Shown here in pieces: positions 8,818 through 16,675 of a stretch of DNA of 64,000 bases. Both the position numbers and the translations under genes were made by a program. The stretch's first letter is position 1, and each line of letters opens with the position of its first letter. Source of the DNA: an uncultured Roseiflexaceae bacterium (GTDB taxonomy: Bacteria; Chloroflexota; Chloroflexia; Chloroflexales; Roseiflexaceae); contig CALJIC010000131.1 of the NCBI GenBank assembly GCA_937974195.1, positions 1 through 64,000 of the forward strand, read 5' to 3'. Below the pieces are notes generated by a model. That model had not been told where the DNA came from and ran no database searches. It saw only the letters and a list, made by a program, of their open reading frames with translations.

Positions 8818-8884
8818 GTGGAGGGCCGCGGGCCCTTCGAGATCTTTTATTTCCCTTGCCGCTCGGCGGCGACTGTGTCGTCCG
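8818..8884. repeat. Degenerate family 1 repeat (reverse orientation)
   Basis: GGAGGGCC-GCG-GGCCCTTC (8820-8838), an AGATCTTTTATTTCCC linker, then the decayed palindrome core GGCGAC-TGT-GTCG (8868-8880). Same module order as at 39.6 kb, but eroded and without a tandem array. Confidence 0.65.
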
Positions 8885-8976
8885 GGGCGGCAGAATGAGG
8901 GCGCCGGGGCGGCTTCGTTTCACCCCCTTCCGGGGAGCGGGGCTGCCGCGCGCGTCCTGTCAACGAGGAGAACAGC

Positions 8977-10221
8977 ATGGACTTCACCGCCAACTACGAC
9001 ATGTTCCTCTCCGAGGAGCATGAGATCCTGCGCAAGACCGTGCGCGACTTCGCCGAGAAGGAGGTCGCGCCGCACATCCGCGAGTGGGACCGCAGCGGCG
9101 CGGCGGCCGAGGGGCCCGAGCGCCGGGACCACATCCGCCCGGTGCTGCGGCGCATGGGCGAGCTGGGGCTGCTGGGCATCTGCATCCCGGCCCGCTACGG
9201 CGGCGCGGGCATGGACTACCTCGCGCTCGCGGTGGTCTGCGAGGAGCTCGAGCGCGTCGACACGTTCCTGCGCGTCGTCCTGAGCGTCCACACCGGCCTC
9301 AACTCGCTGTCGCTGTTCCAGTGGGGCACCGAGGAGCAGAAGCAGCAGTACCTCGTGCCGCAGGCCTCCGGCGAGAAGATCGCCGCCTACTGCCTCACCG
9401 AGCCGGATAGCGGCACCGACGCCGGCGCGCTGCGCACCACCGCCCGGCGCGACGGCGACAGCTACATCCTCAACGGCGAGAAGACCTGGATCAGCCTGGC
9501 GGATATCGCCGACCACTTCCTGGTCTTCGCCAAGACCGACCCGTCCAAGGGCAACCGCGGCATCTCGTGCTTCATCGTCGAGCGCAGCATGCCGGGCGTC
9601 TCCAGCCACCCGATCCACGGCAAGCTCGGCGTTCGCGCCGGGAACACCGGCTCGGTCGTGCTGCAGGACGTGCGGGTGCCGGCCGCCAATCTGCTCGGCG
9701 AGGAGGGCGAGGGCTTCAAGATCGCCATGTCGGCGCTCGACAACGGCCGCTACACGGTGGCCGCCGGCGCGACCGGGCTGATCCAGGCCAGCCTGGAGGC
9801 GAGCATCCGCTACGCGAAGGAGCGGCATACCTTCGGCGTGCCGATCGCCGAGCACCAGCTCGTCAAGCGCATGATCTCGCACATGGTCCGCAAGCTGGAC
9901 ACCAGCCGCCTGCTGGTCTACCGCGCGGGCTGGATGAAGAACCGCGGCATCCGCAACACGCGCGAGACCACGCTCGCCAAGTGGCACGCGACGGTCAGCA
10001 GCTTCGAGGCGGCCGACGACGCGATCCAGATCCACGGCGCCTACGGCTACTCGGATGAGTACCCGGTCGAGCGCTACCTGCGCAACGCCCGCGGCGCGAT
10101 CATCTACGAGGGCACCCGCGAGCTCCAGGAGCTGCTCCAGGCCGACTTCGCCCTCGGCAACCGCGAGAACCGGCCGCTGCGCAAGGAGCTGCCCGCCTAC
10201 GACCCCGACGAGTGGGCGTGA
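8977..10221 (+). CDS. Acyl-CoA dehydrogenase
   Basis: 414 residues. Start has GAGGAGAA upstream. FAD- and substrate-binding motifs YCLTEPDSGTDAGALRT and LNGEKTWISLADIAD are clear. The catalytic base is Glu378 in YEGTRELQ, the position used by short/medium-chain and glutaryl-CoA dehydrogenases. The C-terminal helical bundle has ERHTFGVPIAEHQLVK and DAIQIHGAYGYSDEYPVER. It oxidises acyl-CoA to enoyl-CoA and passes electrons to ETF, whose two subunits are encoded next. Chain-length preference cannot be read with certainty. Confidence 0.95.
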   Translation: MDFTANYDMFLSEEHEILRKTVRDFAEKEVAPHIREWDRSGAAAEGPERRDHIRPVLRRMGELGLLGICIPARYGGAGMDYLALAVVCEELERVDTFLRVVLSVHTGLNSLSLFQWGTEEQKQQYLVPQASGEKIAAYCLTEPDSGTDAGALRTTARRDGDSYILNGEKTWISLADIADHFLVFAKTDPSKGNRGISCFIVERSMPGVSSHPIHGKLGVRAGNTGSVVLQDVRVPAANLLGEEGEGFKIAMSALDNGRYTVAAGATGLIQASLEASIRYAKERHTFGVPIAEHQLVKRMISHMVRKLDTSRLLVYRAGWMKNRGIRNTRETTLAKWHATVSSFEAADDAIQIHGAYGYSDEYPVERYLRNARGAIIYEGTRELQELLQADFALGNRENRPLRKELPAYDPDEWA

Positions 10222-10361
10222 GCCGGGAAGGGGCGCCTGTCTGAGCCCTCGCTGCCCCTGCGCGCAGCCCCGATCGGTTTGGGCGCGGTCCGCCCGTCCT
10301 CCTGATGGGCTGACGGGGTGATGTGGCGGGCCTGCGGCCCTCCACAGGCCCTTTCTCCGCC

Positions 10362-10402
10362 GGGAGGTTCTCGGAGGGTCACCGGCCCTCCGAGAACCTC
10401 CC
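10362..10402. repeat. Strong 17-bp-arm hairpin between acyl-CoA dehydrogenase and etfB
   Basis: GGGAGGTTCTCGGAGGG (10362-10378) and its exact complement (10386-10402) around TCACCGG. It lies in a 303-bp gap that also contains CCTGCGGCCCTCC and AGAGCGGCGGAAGAAG, fragments shared with the other repeats. No T-run. It may attenuate read-through or stabilise the upstream mRNA end. Nothing else is seen in the gap except the etfB promoter. Confidence 0.75.
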
Positions 10403-10468
10403 TTGCCCCAGAGCGGCGGAAGAAGCCTTCCGGAGGAAGGGCGGGGCGGCTGCCGCGTTATCCCCGTG

Positions 10469-10477
10469 TGTTATAAT
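10469..10477 (+). promoter_or_regulatory. Extended -10 promoter for etfBA
   Basis: TGTTATAAT: perfect TATAAT (10472-10477) with extended-10 TG. Start codon 48 bp downstream. No recognisable -35 in the GC-rich upstream. Confidence 0.65.
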
Positions 10478-10524
10478 GCGCTGTGTCATGAACGCTTCCC
10501 GGCGGCGGGTAGAAGGAGTCGCTA

Positions 10525-11301
10525 ATGCATATCGTCGTCTGCATGAAGCAGGTCCCGCGCGACAATACGGTCAAGATCAACCCCGACCTCAGCATCGACG
10601 CCTCGGGCATCGAGCAGATCATGAACCTCTTCGATGAGTACGCCGTCGAGGAGGCGCTCCTGCTGAACGAGAAGCACGGCGGCAAGGTCACCGTGCTCTC
10701 GATCGGCCCCGAGGAGTGGAAGGAGCAGATCCGCCGCGCGCTGGCGATGGGCGCCACGGACTCGCTGCTGCTGAACGACCCACAGTTCGCGCAGCTCGAT
10801 GCGATCGGCGCCGCCAAGGTGGCCGCCGCCGCGATCAACAAGCTCGGCGACGTGGACCTGGTGGTCTGCGGGCGCAACTCGACCGATGACGAGTCCGGCG
10901 CGTTCGGCCCGGCGCTCGCCCGGCTGCTCGGCTGGCCCCAGCTGACCTACGTCGGCAAGTTCGTCGAGGTCGGCGGCGGGAAGGTCGTCGCCGAGCGCCA
11001 TCTCGAAGAGGTGATCGAGACGGTCGAGGCCACGCTCCCGGCGGTGGTCACCGTCGTGAAGGGCGCCAACGAGCCGCGCTACCCCTCGCTCCTGCGCATC
11101 CGCAAGGTCGCGAAGGCGGAGGTGCCGACCTGGAGCGCCGCGGACCTCGGGCTGGACGAGTCGGCGCTCGCCCCGGCGGTGTCGCTGGCCGGCCGCGTGC
11201 CGCCCCCTCCGCGCCCGCAGGGCGAGATGATCGAGGGCGCGAGCGCGGCCGAGAAGGTCAAGAATCTGGTGGACAAGCTCGTCCAGGCGCAGGTGATCTA
11301 G
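10525..11301 (+). CDS. etfB: Electron transfer flavoprotein beta subunit
   Basis: 258 residues. AGAAGGAGT lies 6-7 nt before ATG. N-terminal MHIVVCMKQVPRDNTVKINP is typical, and the AMP-binding region CGRNSTDDESGAFGPALARL and recognition-loop area LPAVVTVVKGANEPRYPSL follow. With EtfA it forms a soluble FAD/AMP heterodimer that takes electrons from acyl-CoA dehydrogenases. etfA follows after 105 bp. Confidence 0.95.
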   Translation: MHIVVCMKQVPRDNTVKINPDLSIDASGIEQIMNLFDEYAVEEALLLNEKHGGKVTVLSIGPEEWKEQIRRALAMGATDSLLLNDPQFAQLDAIGAAKVAAAAINKLGDVDLVVCGRNSTDDESGAFGPALARLLGWPQLTYVGKFVEVGGGKVVAERHLEEVIETVEATLPAVVTVVKGANEPRYPSLLRIRKVAKAEVPTWSAADLGLDESALAPAVSLAGRVPPPPRPQGEMIEGASAAEKVKNLVDKLVQAQVI

Positions 11302-11406
11302 AAGAACTGCCACGCTGCTCGGTATGGCGTGTTCGGGCGCGGCGAAGCGGCCACGCCGAGACACACCATCGTAGCTGGCATCACGCCCTTCTCAAAGGAG
11401 CCATCA

Positions 11407-12393
11407 ATGTCCAACGAGGTCTGGGTTCTGATAGAGCGGTCCTCCACGGGCGAGGGGCTGGCGCCGATCTCGCGCGAGCTGCTCGGCAAGGGCCGCGAGC
11501 TCGCCGGCGCCACCGGCGGCCCACTCGCCGCCCTCGTGCTCGCCGAGGGCGCGGCGGCGCTGGCCGAGCAGGCCTTCGCCTACGGCGCCGACAAGGCCTA
11601 CGTCGTCGACAATCCGGCGCTCGGCCAGTACACGACCGACGCCTTCGTGGGCGCCGCCGCCGCCCTGGCGCGGAAGTACTCCCCGGCGCTGATCCTGACC
11701 GGCGCGAGCTTCCAGATGCGCGACTTCAGCGCCGCGCTGGCCGCCGAGATCGGCGCTGGGCTGGCGGTGGACGCCACGAGCGTCAGCGTCGAGGGCGAGG
11801 AGATCCGGGCGACGCGCGCCTCGCACGGCGGGAACGTCATCAACCAGCTGGTCATCGGCCGCACGCGCCCGGCGGTTGTGTCGGTGCGCAAGCAGAGCTT
11901 CCCCGAGGCCCAGCAGCAGCCCGGCCGCTCCGGCGAGATCGTCGCCGAGTCCATGCCGGACGTTCCGCTGCGCCAGCGGGTGGTCAGCGTCGCGCCGAAG
12001 CAGGGCGCGGTGAACCTGTCCGACGCCGCGGTGATCGTCTCCGGCGGCCGCGGGCTCGGCAGCGCCGAGAACTACTTCAAGCTGATCCCGCCGCTGGCCG
12101 AGGCGCTCGGCGGGGCCTACGGCGCCTCGCGCGCGGTCGTGGACGCCGGCTGGGTGCCGTACGAGCACCAGGTCGGCCAGACCGGCAAGACCGTCAGCCC
12201 CAAGCTGTACGTGGCCGTCGGCATCTCGGGCGCCATCCAGCACCTGGCGGGCATGCGCACCTCGCGCACGATCGTCGCGATCAACAAGGACCCCGACGCG
12301 CCGATCTTCCGCGTCGCCACCTACGGGGTCGTCGGGGATGCGAACGAGATCGTGCCGCTGCTGACCGAGGAGATCAAGCGGCGCGCCGGCTAG
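11407..12393 (+). CDS. etfA: Electron transfer flavoprotein alpha subunit
   Basis: 328 residues. ATG at 11407 has AAAGGAG upstream. The C-terminal FAD domain is complete: SGGRGLGSAENYF, then GASRAVVDAGWVPYEHQVGQ, TGKTVSPKLYVAVGISGA, IQHLAGM and NKDPDAPIF. Partner of EtfB. No ETF:quinone oxidoreductase gene is nearby, so the electron acceptor is not encoded in this window. Confidence 0.96.
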   Translation: MSNEVWVLIERSSTGEGLAPISRELLGKGRELAGATGGPLAALVLAEGAAALAEQAFAYGADKAYVVDNPALGQYTTDAFVGAAAALARKYSPALILTGASFQMRDFSAALAAEIGAGLAVDATSVSVEGEEIRATRASHGGNVINQLVIGRTRPAVVSVRKQSFPEAQQQPGRSGEIVAESMPDVPLRQRVVSVAPKQGAVNLSDAAVIVSGGRGLGSAENYFKLIPPLAEALGGAYGASRAVVDAGWVPYEHQVGQTGKTVSPKLYVAVGISGAIQHLAGMRTSRTIVAINKDPDAPIFRVATYGVVGDANEIVPLLTEEIKRRAG

Positions 12394-12468
12394 CCGTCTT
12401 CTTCGCGGGCGCCGGTGCGAAGCCGCCGGCGCCCAAACGACCCGGCGCACGATCGCCGCCCGTCTCGT

Positions 12469-13986
12469 ATGCAGCACAGGCCGAGCAGCCTCTTTCGCTC
12501 CCCACAGCTCTCCAGCGCCGCCCTGACGCTGTGCCTGTGTGTGTTGGCGTTCGCCCTGCGGCCCACGGCGCTGACGGTGCCGCGCTTCTACCTGAGCGAC
12601 TCGGGCGTCTTCTACGCTGTGTTCCACCGCATCGCGCAGGGCGAGCGGCTGTACGCGGATGTCTTCGACCACAAGGACCCGCTGTTCTATCTGTTCTACA
12701 CCGCCGGCTACGCGCTGCTGGGCGACGCTGGGCCGATGGTGTGGGAGACGGCGCTGACGCTCGTCTCGCTCGGCCTGGCGGTGCTGATCTGCCGCCAGCT
12801 CGGGCTCGGCCTCTCCTCCACGGCGCTCGTGGCGCTGGGGTTCTTCGCCTTCTTCCTGCACCCGTACTCCTACCTCCCGGTCCACACCAACCACCAGGCG
12901 ATCGCCCTCGCGCTCGGGGCGGCGGCGCTTGGCCTGGCGCGCCGCGATCTGCTCGCCGGGGTGCTCCTGGGCGCGATGGTGCTCACCAAGCTCACCTACG
13001 CGCTGTTCATCCCCAGCCTCGCGCTGCTCGCCCTCGCGTCGGCCGAGCGGCCGTTCGTGCAGCCATCGCTGGCCCGCCTGGCGCGCATCGCCGCCGGTGG
13101 CCTGCTGGCGGCCGCGGCCGGGCTGCTCGCCCTGCTCCTCAGCGGCTCCCTCTGGGCCTATCTCGACGTCATCCGGCTGAATGTACGCTACCAGGCCGAG
13201 TATGCGCAGATCCGCGCACTGTACTGGCCGTACACCCCGGGCAGCCCGCTCGACGTGCTGGCGGCGGACCTCTCGCCGGCGCTGCTCGCCGCGCACCTCG
13301 CTCTGCTGCTCGCCGGCGTCGCAGGCGCGCTGTGGCCCGCGGGTCGCGCCGCTGATGCGCCCGGCCGCGGGCGGATGCTGGCGCTGGCGCTCGGCGCGGC
13401 CCTTGCCATCGGGGCGGCCGCCTACCTGCTCGCTTCGAGCTACGCCTGGCCCCACTACTACCAGGCCGTGGCCCTCCCCACACTCCTCGCCGCCATCGCC
13501 GGCGTCGCGCCGCACCAGCGGCGGCTGGCGCGCCCGAAGCTCGCCCTGCCGCTGCTGGCGCTCTACGGCCTGCTCGCCGTCGCCTCCGGCGCCCTGAGCC
13601 CCGTGCCGTCGTACCTCGAGCTGCGCCGCCCGCAGCGCGCCGCCGAGGCCGATGAGCGGCAGCTACGACCGTGCATCGTCGAGCAGGCCGAGGCGGCGGG
13701 CGCCCGCACCTTCGCCACGCTCGGCAGCAACGACCCGGTGCAGGCCGCGCGCCTCGTGCCGCCGGGGCTGCGGCTGCAGTGCCGGTCGTTCTACCAGTTC
13801 CCCTGGTTCCACGGCGCCATCCTCGAAGAGCTGGCCGAATGCCTCGAAACGCAGCGGCCCGACCTTGTCTTCCAGCGCGCGTGGCACTTCCCGCTCGACG
13901 TCGAGGCGCGGCTGTCGGAAGTGCTCGCACGGGGCTACCAGCGGCACACAGGCTGCGGCCAGCTGGTGGTGTGGCGCCGGCGGTGA
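12469..13986 (+). CDS. Polytopic membrane protein, glycosyltransferase (GT-C)-like
   Basis: 505 residues, ATG at 12469 chosen at the natural start of the hydrophobic N-terminus; no strong ribosome site. About 10 hydrophobic helices. An acidic loop just after the first helix (DSGVFYAVFHRIAQGERLYA, then DVFDHKDPLFY) resembles the first periplasmic loop of GT-C/ArnT-like enzymes, where an Asp is catalytic. The C-terminal 120 residues are soluble (FATLGSNDPVQAARLVPPG). Likely transfers a sugar from a lipid carrier, but acceptor and donor are unknown and the family match is only by architecture. Confidence 0.6.
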   Translation: MQHRPSSLFRSPQLSSAALTLCLCVLAFALRPTALTVPRFYLSDSGVFYAVFHRIAQGERLYADVFDHKDPLFYLFYTAGYALLGDAGPMVWETALTLVSLGLAVLICRQLGLGLSSTALVALGFFAFFLHPYSYLPVHTNHQAIALALGAAALGLARRDLLAGVLLGAMVLTKLTYALFIPSLALLALASAERPFVQPSLARLARIAAGGLLAAAAGLLALLLSGSLWAYLDVIRLNVRYQAEYAQIRALYWPYTPGSPLDVLAADLSPALLAAHLALLLAGVAGALWPAGRAADAPGRGRMLALALGAALAIGAAAYLLASSYAWPHYYQAVALPTLLAAIAGVAPHQRRLARPKLALPLLALYGLLAVASGALSPVPSYLELRRPQRAAEADERQLRPCIVEQAEAAGARTFATLGSNDPVQAARLVPPGLRLQCRSFYQFPWFHGAILEELAECLETQRPDLVFQRAWHFPLDVEARLSEVLARGYQRHTGCGQLVVWRRR

Positions 13987-14010
13987 AGTGTCGCACACGC
14001 CGCGGTGAGT

Positions 14011-14016
14011 TATAAT
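14011..14016 (+). promoter_or_regulatory. Candidate -10 box for the phosphofructokinase gene
   Basis: Perfect TATAAT about 95 bp before the ATG at 14112. No clear -35 or extended TG. Confidence 0.4.
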
Positions 14017-14111
14017 GGGCTGCGGGCTCTCACGCAGCTCGGTCGCTGTTTCTAGCTCGGTGCCGGCGCGAGCTGCCCTGCCACAGATTGCCAATCCGAA
14101 TGGGAGGTGCA

Positions 14112-15176
<1,065 letters not shown>

Positions 15177-15180
15177 CTCG

Positions 15181-15214
15181 ATTGCAGATTGTAGATTGAC
15201 CTGCGCTCTGCAAT
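15181..15214. repeat. Iterated ATTGCAG-type repeat with inverted copy
   Basis: Direct GATTG/GATTGTAGATTG copies start here, and ATTGCAGA (15181-15188) pairs with TCTGCAAT (15207-15214). AT-richer than its surroundings. Directly after the pfkA stop, so it may form a weak terminator stem. Confidence 0.5.
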
Positions 15215-15256
15215 CTGCGTACGGGTGGAGCGCGCTCCGCCCCTTCGCAATTTACA

Positions 15257-15508
15257 ATGGACCTGCTCTGGCTCGGCTACGATGGCCTCGCTGTGCCCTA
15301 CGCGGATGTCGCCGCCGTGCTTCTCTACCAGCCGGCGCTCGATGCGCGCATCGTCCGCGCCTACGGCCATGTGCCGGCCGGAGTCCGCGCGGTGGTCGTG
15401 ACCAGCGGCGAGCTGTACTGGCCCTCGCGCTGGGACGCCGAGTGGCTCCGCCGGCGCCTGGCCGACTGGCGTGCCCCCCGCCGACACCTGCCCGACTCAC
15501 TCAACTGA
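15257..15508 (+). CDS. Small conserved-looking hypothetical protein
   Basis: 83 residues. Sequence is balanced and protein-like (MDLLWLGYDGLAVPYADVAA, later SGELYWPSRWDAEWLRRRLA) with codon use like its neighbours. No motif recognised. No good ribosome site, only AATTTACA before ATG, which could also be a -10 for a near-leaderless message. It lies between pfkA and the Rsb-type operon, same strand. Confidence 0.5.
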   Translation: MDLLWLGYDGLAVPYADVAAVLLYQPALDARIVRAYGHVPAGVRAVVVTSGELYWPSRWDAEWLRRRLADWRAPRRHLPDSLN

Positions 15509-15656
15509 ACTGTGCCCCGATCGCTGACATTTCGATCTCGCCGCCGGCCGCCCGGCTGCCTATACTGAAACGAGCCGACACACGCGGCCGCCGCCGCGTG
15601 TGTCAGCAAACTGTAACCAGATTCACTGGTAGCCCCGCACGGTCAGGAGTACACTC

Positions 15657-16094
15657 ATGCAGGCGGTTGTCTGCGCCATCTCACGTGAGGTCGACATCTA
15701 CGTCGCCTTACGAAGAGCAAGCGATCTCGCCGCGTCGCTCGGCTTCGGCGATATCGATCGCAGCAAGATCGAGATTGCCGTCCTCGAGCTCACCCGCAAC
15801 ATCCTGGCGCACGCCGGCGCGGGCGAGCTGCAGATTGAGCAGATCGCTCACGAAGGACGCACCGGGATCGCCATCGAGGCGCGCGACCGCGGCCCGGGCA
15901 TCGCCGACATCGAGTTGGCGATGCGCGATGGGTACAGCACCGCCAGCTCGCTTGGCGCCGGGCTCCCCGGCGTGCAGCGGCTGATGGACTCGTTCGAGAT
16001 CGAGTCGACGGTCGGCGCCGGGACGCGGGTCCGGGCGATCAAGTGGCTGCCGGGCCGCAGCGCCCCGGGTGTGCCGAAGGGGCGGTGGCCATGA
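15657..16094 (+). CDS. RsbT-like serine/threonine protein kinase (anti-sigma regulatory switch)
   Basis: 145 residues. GHKL ATPase: N-box ELTRNILAHA with Asn48, G1 box DRGPGI (77-82), G2 box GAGLPGVQRLMD (about 100-111), closely RsbT-like. In the Bacillus stressosome RsbT phosphorylates STAS proteins and then activates a phosphatase. ATG preceded by GGAGTACACTC. Its stop overlaps the next start (ATGA at 16091-16094). No STAS (RsbS/RsbR) gene is seen beside it. Confidence 0.85.
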   Translation: MQAVVCAISREVDIYVALRRASDLAASLGFGDIDRSKIEIAVLELTRNILAHAGAGELQIEQIAHEGRTGIAIEARDRGPGIADIELAMRDGYSTASSLGAGLPGVQRLMDSFEIESTVGAGTRVRAIKWLPGRSAPGVPKGRWP

Positions 16095-16675
16095 GCGTAC
16101 GCTGGGGCGCCGTCTGCCGGCCAAAGCAGGGCCAGGAGATCTCGGGCGACACCTATGTCCTGGCCAATCCGGGCGACGGCCAGGTGCTGGCAGCAGTGAT
16201 CGATGGGCTGGGCGGCGGCGCAGAGGCCGCCCGTGCCGCGCGGACCGCCGAGGCGCTGTTCCGCGAGCACGCTCACTACCCGCTGCAGGATCTCATCCGC
16301 CAGTCGCACGCCGCGCTGCATACGACTCGCGGGGCCGTCGCCGGGCTGCTACGGCTGGAGACCGCCGGGAGCGCAGCCTCGTTCGTCGGTGTCGGGAATA
16401 TCGGCGTCCACGTCTACAGCCGCCGGCCGATCAAGCCGATCTCCAAGAACGGCATCCTCGGCTACCGCCTGCCGAACCTGCTCGAGCTTCGCTACACCTA
16501 TGACCCGGGCGACGTCTTCGTACTCTATAGCGATGGCGTCTCCGGCCAGTTCGCTCGGGATACGCAGATAGACTTAGCTATGGAGCCGCAGCAGATCGCG
16601 GATCTCATCCTCGAGCGCTACGGCAAACACAGCGACGACGCGACCGTTCTGGTTGTGAAGACTTCCGCACTATGA
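16091..16675 (+). CDS. RsbX/SpoIIE-like PP2C phosphatase
   Basis: 194 residues. PP2C-type metal site: GDTYVL (Asp20), IDGLGGG (Asp38), SDGVSG late in the chain and SDDATVLVV at the end. RsbX resets stressosome proteins by removing phosphate from STAS partners of RsbT. Coupled to both neighbours by ATGA overlaps (16091-16094 and 16672-16675). Small size without a sensor domain fits RsbX rather than RsbU. Confidence 0.82.
   Translation: MSVRWGAVCRPKQGQEISGDTYVLANPGDGQVLAAVIDGLGGGAEAARAARTAEALFREHAHYPLQDLIRQSHAALHTTRGAVAGLLRLETAGSAASFVGVGNIGVHVYSRRPIKPISKNGILGYRLPNLLELRYTYDPGDVFVLYSDGVSGQFARDTQIDLAMEPQQIADLILERYGKHSDDATVLVVKTSAL

Noticed and set aside
5399..8923. Very long open frame on the minus strand opposite the MFS and S9 peptidase genes
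   Set aside because: It is His/Arg/Ala-rich low-complexity translation, typical of antisense frames in GC-rich DNA, and lies opposite two genes with intact family motifs.
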